DNA from: Gammaproteobacteria bacterium
GTDB lineage: Bacteria; Pseudomonadota; Gammaproteobacteria; Pseudomonadales; Azotimanducaceae
Assembly: GCA_009840545.1 (NCBI GenBank)
Contig: VXNM01000010.1
Span: 496,001-560,000 of the forward strand
DNA: 64,000 nucleotides
Reading direction: 5' to 3'
Below the pieces are notes generated by a model, which did no database searches, was not told the DNA's origin, and was given only the letters and a program-made list of their open reading frames with translations. The position numbers and the translations under genes are program-made. Every line of letters starts with the position of its first letter. Within the stretch, counting starts at the first letter, position 1. Shown in pieces: positions 47,006 to 59,393 of this stretch.

Positions 47006-48269
47006 TTTCAACGTTATTGCCATGTCTGCGCGGGTACTGGTGAAGGTTCTTCAAGGTGTAGCGCTAGAAACAGCATTGGCTCGCTACCGGGATATTGAAG
47101 TACACCCTCAGATTTCTCACAGTTGCTTCGAGGCGATGCGACACTATTTTTCGCTTTCGGAGCGACTTCAAGCCGTGGTTAATCGTCCGCTAGAACGGCT
47201 GGATTCGGAAGTGTTATGTGTGTTGCTTGCCGCCGCATCACAAATTGAACACTCAAGGACTCCGATTCATGCGGTTGTCTCTACTGCTGTGGAGGCGGCA
47301 CGAAAGGTTGGAAAGTCGTCCGCCAGCGGACTGGTTAATGCGGCATTGCGAAAGTACAGTCCCGACGAGCCACTTCACTCGACGCAAGCACTTACCGAAT
47401 TACCGAATTGGTTCATCGAATCCATCGAACATCATTATTCCGCTCAAAAAACCTCATTAGTCGAAGCCCTAAACAGTCGTGCACCGTTGACGTTGAGAGT
47501 TAATTCTAGTAGAATCTCCGTCCGCAAGTATTGTGACCTCCTCGAGGACGCCGAGATTGCCTTTCGATCTTCGAAAGTTTCCAACGCGTTCACACTCGAA
47601 CAACCGAGACCAATGACCACCATACCCGGCTACTCAAAAGGCTACTTCGCAGTTCAAGACTTGTCCTCTCAGTTGGCGGTTCCTCTCCTCAATCCCCGAT
47701 GCGGTGACCGTGTGCTTGATGCTTGCGCAGCTCCAGGAATCAAAACAGCTCAAATTCATGATCTTTTCCAAGATTGTGAAGTGGATTCGGTCGATGTGAA
47801 GAACGAATGTTCCACGTGGAACATTGCACCGGATAGCCCCTTCCACTGGGGAGTTGAGATACGAAAAGGAGACCTTGGAACTACCTCGTGGTGGAACGGT
47901 TTGCCCTATCAGCGAATCTTGCTGGATGTTCCATGCAGCGGTACGGGAACTATCCGTCGCCATCCGGATATCAAGGTAACACGCACGCCAGACCAAATAT
48001 CCAAGTTGGCCGCGCTGCAACTCCGCTTTCTCAAAACAACCTGGAAAACCCTTGAATCCAACGGTCGCCTAGTGTATTGCACATGCTCCATCCTACCTGA
48101 AGAAAACGATGAAGTCATCCGTGGTTTCGTGGAACAGTGTCCTGATGCTCGAGTGGAATCGGTAGAGTTGGCATATGGCTTTCCTACGTCTTGTGGACGA
48201 CAAATCTTGCCGACCGTGGATGGCGGAGACGGTTTCTATTTTTCATGTTTGCGTAAGTTTGAGGCTTAG
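46998..48269 (+). CDS. rsmB: 16S rRNA (cytosine-967-C5) methyltransferase
   Basis: SAM-dependent m5C methyltransferase of 423 residues. An N-terminal NusB-like RNA-binding domain (about 1-130) precedes the Rossmann catalytic part with LDACAAPGIKTAQ, DVPCSGTGTIRRHPDIK and the catalytic cysteine motif VYCTCSILPEEN. The SAM motif reads PGIKT where PGGKT is usual. A TTG at 46998, overlapping fmt, gives the first residues; an ATG at 47022 is the alternative. A perfect parS palindrome sits inside the coding sequence at 47808-47823. Confidence 0.95.
   Translation: MSNFNVIAMSARVLVKVLQGVALETALARYRDIEVHPQISHSCFEAMRHYFSLSERLQAVVNRPLERLDSEVLCVLLAAASQIEHSRTPIHAVVSTAVEAARKVGKSSASGLVNAALRKYSPDEPLHSTQALTELPNWFIESIEHHYSAQKTSLVEALNSRAPLTLRVNSSRISVRKYCDLLEDAEIAFRSSKVSNAFTLEQPRPMTTIPGYSKGYFAVQDLSSQLAVPLLNPRCGDRVLDACAAPGIKTAQIHDLFQDCEVDSVDVKNECSTWNIAPDSPFHWGVEIRKGDLGTTSWWNGLPYQRILLDVPCSGTGTIRRHPDIKVTRTPDQISKLAALQLRFLKTTWKTLESNGRLVYCTCSILPEENDEVIRGFVEQCPDARVESVELAYGFPTSCGRQILPTVDGGDGFYFSCLRKFEA
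47808..47823. promoter_or_regulatory. parS: parS-type centromere site inside rsmB
   Basis: The 16-base palindrome TGTTCCACGTGGAACA is a perfect match to a known parS form bound by chromosomal ParB. It lies about 10 kb left of oriC inside the rsmB coding sequence, where it encodes C-S-T-W-N without disturbing the frame. A second identical copy lies at 54337-54352. Confidence 0.9.
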
Positions 48270-48272
48270 AGA

Positions 48273-49649
48273 ATGCATGTCGTTATCTTAGGTGCTGGCC
48301 AGGTGGGCAGTACTCTCGCGGAACTGCTCAACGACGGCTCAAACACACTGTCGATCGTAGATACGAACAAGGAGCGTGTCGATGGTCTCGCCCGTCGGAT
48401 GGAGGGCGCGCTGTCTATCACCGGAAACGCAGCGCTTCCTCTCGTTCTCAGAGATGCCAAAATCGACATCGCTGACATGCTCATCGCGGTAACAGGTGTG
48501 GACGAGACAAATATCGTTGCGAGTCAAGTTGCAAAATCTATGTTCAACACACAGAAAATCGTAGCGAGAATTCGGGCAAACGACTACCAGAACGGAGGCA
48601 ATCCTTTTAGAAGTGAGTATCTAGACTCAATTCACATCATCAATCCAGAAACTGAAGTAACCAATCAAATAAAACAGTTACTGCTCCACAAAAATGCCTT
48701 GCAGGTACTGAGCTTCGGGAATGGACGTGTCGGATGCGCTAGCTTCAAGGCAGTTGCTGGCACCAAACCTGATGGGTTGACACTATCGGAACTTGAAGAT
48801 TTTCGTCCTACGCAGGGCGTTCGGTTCCTGACGGCGTTTCGGGGACATCAGGCTCTAACAGGACCGAAGGACACTATTCAGCCCGGGGACGAGCTGTTTG
48901 CGTTTGCTCCGAGCGAACGTATCGATGAGGCTCTGCAAGCATGCACCGGACCGTCAGAATCCTTGAGCAAGGTTTGCATCGCTGGCGGAGGGCGGGTTGG
49001 AACGGCATTGGCCCAAGAATTACTTTCCTCACATGTTGTTCGTCTGATCGAGTCTTCCACAACCAGAGCAGAAACCGTTGCCGAAGAACTAGGAGATGGA
49101 GTCGTACATCCAGGAGATGCGACCGACGAAACGAAGCTGCAGGAGTGTGAAGTCAGCGACACCGATCTCTTTTGTGCAGTCACGAATGACGATGAAATTA
49201 ATGTGATGTCATGCTTGTTGGCGAAGCAACAAGGCGCAAGGAGAACAGTCGCACTCTTGAGTCAAGACTCCTATCTTCGCCTAATTCCTGAAACCACCAT
49301 CGACGCCGGCATTTCGCCTCAACGAAGTACGGTAAGTTCGATACTCACCTACGTACGCGAACAAAATGTGAAGTCAGCTCATCGGCTTCGAATTGGCAAC
49401 GGCGAGATATTTGAGACCGAAATTGAAGGAGAGCGAGGCGAAAACAAGGTTACCGGAAAGCGCCTTAGCCAGGTCCGTCTACCCAAGGATGCGAAGTTTG
49501 CGGCCGTAGTCCGCGGTGAAGAAGCTCTGGACCTGGAAACGGACCCGCATCTTGAGAACAAAGACCATGTCGTTGTTTTCGTCGCTGACAGCGGACATGT
49601 CCCTGAGGCACTAAAACCCTTCCGCATTAGCCAGTTCCACTTCATTTAA
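48273..49649 (+). CDS. trkA: Trk potassium uptake system, NAD-binding regulator
   Basis: Cytoplasmic gating subunit of the Trk K+ channel, 458 residues with two RCK_N plus RCK_C halves. The first Rossmann motif is HVVILGAGQVGSTLAELL, the second CIAGGGRVGTALAQEL, and the NAD-end acidic residues follow each (IVDTNKE, IESSTTR). It begins three bases after rsmB and overlaps trkH by one base (TAATG), so it is translated as a unit with its membrane partner. Confidence 0.96.
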   Translation: MHVVILGAGQVGSTLAELLNDGSNTLSIVDTNKERVDGLARRMEGALSITGNAALPLVLRDAKIDIADMLIAVTGVDETNIVASQVAKSMFNTQKIVARIRANDYQNGGNPFRSEYLDSIHIINPETEVTNQIKQLLLHKNALQVLSFGNGRVGCASFKAVAGTKPDGLTLSELEDFRPTQGVRFLTAFRGHQALTGPKDTIQPGDELFAFAPSERIDEALQACTGPSESLSKVCIAGGGRVGTALAQELLSSHVVRLIESSTTRAETVAEELGDGVVHPGDATDETKLQECEVSDTDLFCAVTNDDEINVMSCLLAKQQGARRTVALLSQDSYLRLIPETTIDAGISPQRSTVSSILTYVREQNVKSAHRLRIGNGEIFETEIEGERGENKVTGKRLSQVRLPKDAKFAAVVRGEEALDLETDPHLENKDHVVVFVADSGHVPEALKPFRISQFHFI

Positions 49650-51118
49650 TGCACATACGCGCTGTCCTAGGCATTCTAGGAGCATTGCTGATCATTTCGA
49701 GCGCTACGTTCTTGTGCGGTCTCGTCACAGCTTTGATCTATCAAGAACCGACCGTTGTGCCGTTTCTTGGGTGTTTTGTTGGTGCGGTTGTAATTGGCTT
49801 TGTCTTTTGGATGTTGCGTGACACGAGTCAAGAATTGCGTTCCCGCGACGCTTTCTTGGTTGTGGGACTCTGTTATGTCACTGTGATCTTGGTTGGAAGC
49901 GTTCCCCTAAGCATCATTCCCGACGTCGCCCCTTCGTTTTCCGATGCAGTGTTCGAGTCCGCTTCAGGAATTACAACAACTGGAGCCACTGTGGTGTCAG
50001 GACTCGACGAACTACCAAAGTCCGTCCTGCTTTACCGGCAGGCTCTTCAATGGGTAGGAGGCATGGGAATCATCGTGCTGGCGGTGGCCATTCTTCCACT
50101 ACTTGGAGTAGGAGGTGTACAGCTCTACAAGGCAGAGGCTCCCGGTTCGGAGCGTGAACTCTCCCTTCCACTACGGGTTAAGGAGACTGCCAAGACCTTA
50201 TGGATGATCTATGTCGGTCTAACCGTGGCTTGCGCTACCGCGTATTTCGCTGCTGGTATGTCTATCTTCGATGCGATCAGCCACTCGCTGACCACGGTGG
50301 CAATCGGTGGGTTCTCGACGCACGATCAAAGCATTGGATACTTCAACAGTACAGCGGTTGAAGGTGTTGCGATCGCCTTCATGCTCATCTGCGGCATCAA
50401 TTTCCTTGTGCACTACGTCGCATTTCACGGACGTGGAGAGGGTCATTGGATACTTCATGCCATACGATCCTACGTTCGCGACAGTGAGGTCCGCTTGTAT
50501 TTTGGTGTGGTCCTGCTTGTGATGATATTGGTCACGGCAATTCTTGCGTTTTCCGATGGATCCGTCTCTTCTAGTCTGCGTGAGGGGATTTTTCAAGCGG
50601 TTTCCTTTGCAACAACCACCGGATACACAACTGCGGAGTACGAAGCCTGGCCTCTGATCTGTCCCGCTCTCTTGATCTTTGCCAGCTTTGTAGGAGGATG
50701 CACGGGCTCAACCGCAGGCGGAATCAAGGTCTACCGTGTTCTTCTGCTTGCGAGGCAGGGAATTCGTGAAATTCGCAGACTCATACAACCTGGAGCCATA
50801 TTTAATGTTGTCGTTGACGGTCGAAAAATACCAGATCGAGTGCTAGAAACCGCTTGGGGCTTCCTTGCCCTCTATGCCGCAAGCTTCGTTTTTCTAGTCA
50901 GTGCAATGTTGCTTGTCGGAGACTTGGACTTCAAGTCCGCATTCTCAGCTGTTGCGGCTTGTTTGAACAACCTTGGTCCCGGTCTGGGCGAGGTGGCGGA
51001 GGGCTATCAATCACTATCCATTGCAGAAAAATGGATTCTTTCATTTGCGATGATCCTGGGACGGTTGGAAATATTCACCGTTCTCGTCCTTTTCGCTCCC
51101 AGATACTGGCGACGGTGA
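49649..51118 (+). CDS. trkH: Trk potassium uptake system, membrane subunit
   Basis: Inner-membrane K+ channel subunit, 489 residues with about ten hydrophobic spans and the four pore-loop repeats of the SKT superfamily, for example ESASGITTTGATVVSG, SLTTVAIGGFST, FATTTGYTTAEY and ACLNNLGPGLG. Selectivity-filter glycines (TTTG, AIGG, TTTG, NLGP) are at the expected places. The start codon overlaps the trkA stop by one base. plsC follows three bases later. Confidence 0.96.
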   Translation: MHIRAVLGILGALLIISSATFLCGLVTALIYQEPTVVPFLGCFVGAVVIGFVFWMLRDTSQELRSRDAFLVVGLCYVTVILVGSVPLSIIPDVAPSFSDAVFESASGITTTGATVVSGLDELPKSVLLYRQALQWVGGMGIIVLAVAILPLLGVGGVQLYKAEAPGSERELSLPLRVKETAKTLWMIYVGLTVACATAYFAAGMSIFDAISHSLTTVAIGGFSTHDQSIGYFNSTAVEGVAIAFMLICGINFLVHYVAFHGRGEGHWILHAIRSYVRDSEVRLYFGVVLLVMILVTAILAFSDGSVSSSLREGIFQAVSFATTTGYTTAEYEAWPLICPALLIFASFVGGCTGSTAGGIKVYRVLLLARQGIREIRRLIQPGAIFNVVVDGRKIPDRVLETAWGFLALYAASFVFLVSAMLLVGDLDFKSAFSAVAACLNNLGPGLGEVAEGYQSLSIAEKWILSFAMILGRLEIFTVLVLFAPRYWRR

Positions 51119-51121
51119 CCT

Positions 51122-54363
<3,242 letters not shown>

Positions 54364-55461
54364 CTACGCTTGTGTGGTCTGCCCGTTGTGGATTCTTATC
54401 AGAGGTGGCCTGGTGCCGGCAACACTCTTCCACAACTTAATTATATCACTCTCTTGTGTTGTAGTTGCGATCGCTTGAGTCTCGGTCCCGCGAAGCGCTC
54501 CAAGGAACTTGCGTCCATATTCGTCGTCAAACTCCGAAGCTATATCGTCCAGCAGTACAACCGACTGGATCGACCGTGCATTCAAGTATCTGACCTGAGC
54601 AAGCTTCATCGCACAAGCCACCGCCTTTCCTTGACCGCGAGACAGAACTCTGGCCGCTGAGCCGGCGTCGTTTCCCGTGTCGAAATCGAGCGCTCGAACA
54701 CGTACATCGGAGCGATGAGGACCCAATCTGGTCACTCCGTATTTTAACTCAAACCTATGATCTTTTGCAAGTCCTTCCAAGAGATTATCTTCCGGCCACC
54801 CGCGATCATAATCTAAGAAAATTCGTATGTTAGGAGCAAATTCTCTCAAAACTTGCTCAAAGCTCGCTCGCAATGAAACCAATGCGTCCAGACGCCGCTG
54901 GGACACCCTTTCCGCATACTGCGAGAGCTGTGCTGTCCAGCTGGAGACATCGGCCGATCGATTACGCAAAGCCGCGTTGCGCTGACGCAATACGCGCTGA
55001 AAAGTGCGCAATTCCTGCAGATAGCCGTTATCTGTGTGAAATACCAGCCAATCCAGCCACAGTCTTCGCCGCGCAGGCGATCCAAAAACCAAGTCCGCCG
55101 CATCCGGAAGGATCAATTGCAGAGGTATTGCTGCCGCAATTTGAGAAACTTGGCGAACATCGGCCTCATTCATTCTCATTCGAACCTTCGAGGATCTGCC
55201 TTTTTGCAAACCAATTCTCATCGGGGTTCGATAATGCAGTCCCATCGCGGACACGAGCAGGTCTTGCTCTCCAAATGAGATGAGGGTGTTTAGTCCGCCC
55301 GCCCGAAACGACCTTCCTCTAGCGAGTAGATGAAAGCATTCGAGCAGAGTCGTTTTGCCCGCTCCATTTGGGCCCGTAACAAAGGTTACGCCAGGGTCGA
55401 GCTGCAGCTGGGCTTGTGCTACATTCCGTACGTTGCGGACTTCTAGGCGATCAACAATCAC
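54364..55461 (-). CDS. recF: DNA replication and repair protein RecF
   Basis: Loads RecA at gaps during recombinational repair. 365 residues. Walker A GPNGAGKTTLLE, the ABC-type signature LSRGQGKAVACAMKLAQ and the Walker B run SVVLLDDIASEFDDE are in order. The start is GTG at 55461 because the family N-terminus VDRLEVRNVRN begins there, and because the start overlaps the dnaN stop by four bases (GTGA). An in-frame earlier ATG at 55563 would read back into dnaN. Confidence 0.95.
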   Translation of the reverse strand: MIVDRLEVRNVRNVAQAQLQLDPGVTFVTGPNGAGKTTLLECFHLLARGRSFRAGGLNTLISFGEQDLLVSAMGLHYRTPMRIGLQKGRSSKVRMRMNEADVRQVSQIAAAIPLQLILPDAADLVFGSPARRRLWLDWLVFHTDNGYLQELRTFQRVLRQRNAALRNRSADVSSWTAQLSQYAERVSQRRLDALVSLRASFEQVLREFAPNIRIFLDYDRGWPEDNLLEGLAKDHRFELKYGVTRLGPHRSDVRVRALDFDTGNDAGSAARVLSRGQGKAVACAMKLAQVRYLNARSIQSVVLLDDIASEFDDEYGRKFLGALRGTETQAIATTTQESDIIKLWKSVAGTRPPLIRIHNGQTTQA

Positions 55462-56567
55462 CCGCGAATGGGAGACACAACAAAAATAATTTTTTCTTGT
55501 TCGGAGGAGTCTACCCGAACCGCCTCTGTGGGGTTCTGTATATGAAACGAAACATCTTCGCAATCCAAAGAAGACAGCATGTTTCGAATACGGTCATGGC
55601 GGAAAATCACGTTTGTGGTGTTCTCCCCATAGTCTACAGGAATGACAACCTCTGCTCGATCTCCGACTTCCGTGCTTGCCGAGACCTTCATTGTGTCTTT
55701 CTCCGCGTTGAAGTACACCTTAAGTCCTTCATCAGAAAGTGTAGCGGCCTGTCTAATCGCTTGCTCGAGGGATTCGCGGTTACATTTCAAGGCGACCTCG
55801 CTAGGTTGAGGGATCACGTTGACATAGTGAGGAAACTTGGCATCCACATAGTTTGTAGTTAGTGCGCGTCGGCTATTTTCGACACTAAGAGCATTGTTTC
55901 CGATTAACAGAGTTACTGAACCCGTTTCGCCACCAAATCCACGTGTCAATTCCAAGACTGCCTTCCGTGGCACGATTACCTGAATGACGGAGTCGGACTC
56001 GCCCTGAATTGTGTTGTCCGTACAGACACACATCATCATTCCGTCTGAAGCGACCGTTCGGAGATGAGTTGAGGTCAACTCGAGCAAAGCGCCGTTGAGG
56101 GGTCTCCTGACGTCATTTTGAGCCATCGACGAACTAGCTGATCTCAAAAGCACCATCAAGTCTTCAACATCGACAGTGATTCGCATTGGATCCACGATAT
56201 TGGTCGCAGGTGGAAAGTCATCCACGGGCATAGTTGCCAGAAGAAATTCAGAGCGTCCTACTTTCAACAAGACTCCAGAATTCACCGTGCTCATCTCCGC
56301 AATACTTCCCTGAGCACCGATAGAGTTCACGACGTCCAAGCTTCTTCGTCCAGGTATCGTAATCGCGCCCGGTTCGGCGACATCTTCTGCCTCAATTACC
56401 GCCACGAGTGTCATGTCGTGATCCGTTGCTCGCAGACGCACTTGGGCATCGCGGTCTACATCGACCAAAACATTGGTGAGAATGGGATAGGTAAAACGTC
56501 GCTCTAGCACGTCCGAGACGTAGCTCAGTGCATCGCCCAGCTCTTTTAGATCGACCTTGAATTTCAT
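55458..56567 (-). CDS. dnaN: DNA polymerase III beta sliding clamp
   Basis: Replicative processivity clamp, 369 residues with three similar clamp domains. The N-terminus MKFKVDLKELGDALSYVSDVLERR and the C-terminal end VVSPIRG fit the family. The start at ATG 56567 is supported by GGGAG; an upstream TTG (56591) would add eight residues. It overlaps recF by four bases and lies 34 bases after dnaA in the standard dnaA-dnaN-recF-gyrB operon. Confidence 0.96.
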   Translation of the reverse strand: MKFKVDLKELGDALSYVSDVLERRFTYPILTNVLVDVDRDAQVRLRATDHDMTLVAVIEAEDVAEPGAITIPGRRSLDVVNSIGAQGSIAEMSTVNSGVLLKVGRSEFLLATMPVDDFPPATNIVDPMRITVDVEDLMVLLRSASSSMAQNDVRRPLNGALLELTSTHLRTVASDGMMMCVCTDNTIQGESDSVIQVIVPRKAVLELTRGFGGETGSVTLLIGNNALSVENSRRALTTNYVDAKFPHYVNVIPQPSEVALKCNRESLEQAIRQAATLSDEGLKVYFNAEKDTMKVSASTEVGDRAEVVIPVDYGENTTNVIFRHDRIRNMLSSLDCEDVSFHIQNPTEAVRVDSSEQEKIIFVVSPIRG

Positions 56568-56601
56568 CCTGCTCTCCCTTCTCTTAATCAAACAAATCCA
56601 A

Positions 56602-57927
56602 CTACGACGTCAATGCACGTTCAAGTCGGTTGTAGTCCTCTTCGATTTGCGCATTGCTCTGACGAAGCTGCTTAATCCTCTTGATGGCGTTTAGAACCGT
56701 CGTGTGATCCTTTCCAAAGTTCTGTCCTATTGCTTGAAGCGACAGGTCGGTAAGTTCATGCGCTAATGCCATCGCCATTTGCCGGGGCCGCACGATTTTA
56801 TGGACTCGCGTCGGACTATGGAGATCAGCTAGCCGAATGTTGTAATAGTCGGCAACACATTTCTGAATCTTGTCAATGCTTACTTGACGACGATGAATCG
56901 CAAACAAGTCTCTTAGAGTTTCCTGAACCAATTCGATACCGAGCGGCGTTCGTCGCAGCTTTGCGGCAAGTAGAACTTGTCGTAGCGCATTTTCCAATTC
57001 ACGCACATTGGTTTTGACCCGTTGCGCAATGTACAGCGCCACTGTTAAATCCAAGTTCACTTCGTGCTCTCTCGCCTTTTGCACCAAGATTGCAGCTCGC
57101 GTTTCAAGATCCGGCGGCTTGACTTCCGCCGTTATGCCCATAATGCATCTCGAACTGAGCCTAGCGTCGAGACCTTCAATCTCGCTGGGATACTGATCGC
57201 TCGAGAGGACGATTTGCGATTGTTCGGTCTCAATTAATCGATTGAATACGTGAAAGAACTCTTCCTGGCATTTGTCCTTTGCCGCGAGAAATTGAATGTC
57301 GTCTACAAGCAACACGTCGGCAGAGTGAAATGGCTCGGTAAATCTTCGTACATGCTCTGAGCTATTTGGTTTCGTCAGCGCCTTGACCATTTCTGTAACG
57401 AAAGTTTGAGCGTAGATGTAGGTGACTTCGATTTGCGGTGTGTGCGACTTGATGAAATTGCCAACGGCCTGCATTAAGTGAGTCTTGCCGAGGCCAACGC
57501 CTCCATAGATTAAGAAGGGATTGAATTTCAACGCCGGGCTGGCCGCAACTTCAAGCGCGACTCCCTTTACCCAGGTATTCGATCCTCCTTCCACAAAGCG
57601 CTCAAACGTGAAGTCGGATTTGAGCAATGCTCCATTGCGAGACGTTGCGCGCACAGGCAGAGCTCGTTCCATTTCTCGGCCGTCTACCAAGACTTCCACT
57701 TCTCGTATGGGATAGCCTGGATCGCTTATTTGACCGACCAATTCCTTTATCCGAGGCAAGTACTTTTGACATACGGTTTTCTTCACATGTTGGTTGTGCG
57801 CCAGCAGCGTGAGCTGGCCACCGTCATTGACGGCCTGCAGTGGCCGTATCCATTGATTAAAGTCTCTTTTTGACGTTTCTTCTTCTAGCCGAGCTAAACA
57901 GTCTTCCCACACTTCCGGATCCTTCAA
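56602..57927 (-). CDS. dnaA: Chromosomal replication initiator protein DnaA
   Basis: Initiator ATPase that opens oriC. 441 residues. Domain I at the N-terminus, Walker A GGVGLGKTHLMQAVG, Walker B LLVDDIQFLAAKD and sensor motifs in domain III, and the domain IV DnaA-box-binding signature GQNFGKDHTTVLNAI are all visible. The start is TTG at 57927 with GAGGG eight bases upstream. First gene of the minus-strand dnaA operon, diverging from rpmH across oriC. Confidence 0.97.
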   Translation of the reverse strand: MKDPEVWEDCLARLEEETSKRDFNQWIRPLQAVNDGGQLTLLAHNQHVKKTVCQKYLPRIKELVGQISDPGYPIREVEVLVDGREMERALPVRATSRNGALLKSDFTFERFVEGGSNTWVKGVALEVAASPALKFNPFLIYGGVGLGKTHLMQAVGNFIKSHTPQIEVTYIYAQTFVTEMVKALTKPNSSEHVRRFTEPFHSADVLLVDDIQFLAAKDKCQEEFFHVFNRLIETEQSQIVLSSDQYPSEIEGLDARLSSRCIMGITAEVKPPDLETRAAILVQKAREHEVNLDLTVALYIAQRVKTNVRELENALRQVLLAAKLRRTPLGIELVQETLRDLFAIHRRQVSIDKIQKCVADYYNIRLADLHSPTRVHKIVRPRQMAMALAHELTDLSLQAIGQNFGKDHTTVLNAIKRIKQLRQSNAQIEEDYNRLERALTS

Positions 57928-58187
57928 TTAATGAGCCCTCTGTTGATCCCTAACTCTTTCTCTGGCTAAGATTGTAGTACTCGGACCGTCCGCTCGTTGC
58001 ATCTAGATCGTTTGAGCAGAATGCATCGAAAGTTCTCGATTTCTTCAATCTCAAATTAAGAATCAATGCGGAAATACTCGGACTTGTTCGACGTTAGAAA
58101 TACCTCGAATCTCTCCCATTATGGTTTCTTGAGCGACCTGCCATCTCCAAATATTTTCACTTTTTGACTTGTTAGGAATCCAAATAC

Positions 58188-58196
58188 TGTGCATAA
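58188..58196 (-). promoter_or_regulatory. DnaA box
   Basis: TTATGCACA on the minus strand, a perfect match to TTATNCACA, inside oriC and 22 bases from the next box. Confidence 0.88.
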
Positions 58197-58209
58197 GTTG
58201 TGATTTATT

Positions 58210-58218
58210 TGTGGATAA
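58210..58218 (-). promoter_or_regulatory. DnaA box
   Basis: TTATCCACA on the minus strand, the strongest E. coli-type R1/R4 form, inside oriC. Confidence 0.92.
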
Positions 58219-58333
58219 CTCTGTAATTCCTTTCTGGGCGTGCTTTATGCACCTCGAGAAAAGGACTTTCCATTAATTTGTCCACTTGTTAGTTGTCCTT
58301 CATACATCCCGCTGTCCGTAGCACTTGAGGACT

Positions 58334-58342
58334 TTATTCACA
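58334..58342 (+). promoter_or_regulatory. DnaA box
   Basis: TTATTCACA on the plus strand, a perfect match to the family consensus, inside oriC and facing the other two boxes. Confidence 0.85.
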
Positions 58343-58524
58343 AGATTTCGAACCCCAACAACAACAACAAAGATCTTTCTCTAGTCTTTCTTTTTCTGAA
58401 CATGTCAAGGAATGCTGCAGCAATTAGCGAACACCAAGAGCAAGTGAGAAATCGTTGTTGTAGCAATTGAGAATTCATGCGGAAATTTCCGCAGTGAGTG
58501 AAACTTCTAGCATTAAATCTGGAA

Positions 58525-58552
58525 TTGACACTCTGCCGCCTACGGCTAGAAT
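58525..58552 (+). promoter_or_regulatory. Sigma-70 promoter of the rpmH operon
   Basis: A perfect -35 TTGACA (58525-58530) and a -10 TAGAAT (58547-58552, five of six) with 16-base spacing, 37 bases before the rpmH ATG. GAAGG follows near 58572 as a possible ribosome binding site. Confidence 0.85.
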
Positions 58553-58588
58553 ATACGACCGCTCCCGATCTGAAGGTCGAAAGAAAAC

Positions 58589-58723
58589 ATGAAGCGAACG
58601 TTTCAACCCAGTAATGTCTCGAGAAAACGAACACACGGATTTCGAAAGCGCATGTCGACCAAGAACGGAAGAAAGGTCATTAATTCTCGGCGCGCCAAAG
58701 GTCGAAAGCGCATTGCGGTCTAG
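58589..58723 (+). CDS. rpmH: 50S ribosomal protein L34
   Basis: A 44-residue, very basic ribosomal protein that begins [18 protein letters not shown] and carries the universal RKRM...[16 protein letters not shown] block. The ATG at 58589 lies 37 bases after the -10 box of a good promoter. It is followed three bases later by the TTG start of rnpA, the classical rpmH-rnpA operon pair. The stop codon is TAG, which shows that TAG is used as a stop in this genome. Confidence 0.97.
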   Translation: MKRTFQPSNVSRKRTHGFRKRMSTKNGRKVINSRRAKGRKRIAV

Positions 58724-58726
58724 CTA

Positions 58727-59110
58727 TTGAACGATCAGCGAGTGCTACGACGAAATAGTTTCGATAAAAGCAAGCGACTGTCCAGAGCATCGGAGTACGA
58801 CTGCGTGCTGAAGTTTGCCGATTCCGTATTTCGCTCCGGACCACTACGCATCTCTGCTAAGTCCTCGGCACGCGGCATCGCAAGACTAGGGATGATTGTT
58901 CCGAAGAGAATTGCTCGTAGTTCAGTGCGACGCAACGAAATAAAACGAACCATCAGGGAGTGGTTCCGCTGCAATCCATCGGTAGGCTCGTTGGATGTAG
59001 TTGTCAGCCTACGATCGCTTCCTGTTCATGGCAGCTCAATATCTTCAGCGATTCGTCGTTCATTGCACAAGTGGGAGCGAAGTATTCGAGCATCCGATGA
59101 CGGAAGATAG
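58727..59110 (+). CDS. rnpA: Ribonuclease P protein component
   Basis: Protein subunit of RNase P, which matures tRNA 5' ends. 127 residues. The central beta-sheet region [31 protein letters not shown] contains the conserved RNR-type basic helix (here RRNEIKR). The start is TTG at 58727, three bases after rpmH. The gene overlaps yidD by 14 bases. Confidence 0.95.
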   Translation: MNDQRVLRRNSFDKSKRLSRASEYDCVLKFADSVFRSGPLRISAKSSARGIARLGMIVPKRIARSSVRRNEIKRTIREWFRCNPSVGSLDVVVSLRSLPVHGSSISSAIRRSLHKWERSIRASDDGR

Positions 59111-59393
59111 CAAGCACCAACATCAAGAGAAGTCGATCGCCGTACGATTCGCCTCCGGCGCGATTCGTTTCTACCAGATTGCAATTTCTCCACTGCTGGG
59201 TCCTAGGTGCCGTTTCTATCCCACATGCTCCAGCTACACGTTGGAAGCACTTCAAGCCCACGGACTGTTAAAGGGAAGTTGGTTAGGTATCCGTCGGATC
59301 TGCAAGTGCCACCCCTTTCATCCAGGCGGCGTCGATTTTGTTCCTCCCGCAAACGAAGAGCAGCCAAAGGAACCACTGCATGACACTGCTTGA
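59097..59393 (+). CDS. yidD: Membrane protein insertion efficiency factor YidD
   Basis: A 98-residue small protein that aids YidC-dependent membrane insertion. It shows [20 protein letters not shown] and [18 protein letters not shown], then [15 protein letters not shown], the conserved cysteine and proline signature of the family. The start at ATG 59097 is preferred over the longer frame at 59001, which would read through rnpA. It overlaps both rnpA (14 bases) and yidC (14 bases). Confidence 0.95.
   Translation: MTEDSKHQHQEKSIAVRFASGAIRFYQIAISPLLGPRCRFYPTCSSYTLEALQAHGLLKGSWLGIRRICKCHPFHPGGVDFVPPANEEQPKEPLHDTA

Larger units (their letters stand above)
57928..58588. other. oriC: oriC region between dnaA and rpmH
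   Basis: 661 bases without a gene, at the switch between the minus-strand dnaA operon and the plus-strand rpmH operon. Three perfect DnaA boxes were found (58188-58196, 58210-58218 and 58334-58342), plus a near-match TTATGCACC at 58245-58253. AT-rich stretches at about 58140-58230, and the sequence AGATCTTT near 58371, similar to the E. coli 13-mer, are candidate unwinding elements. The rpmH promoter is at its right end. Confidence 0.9.
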
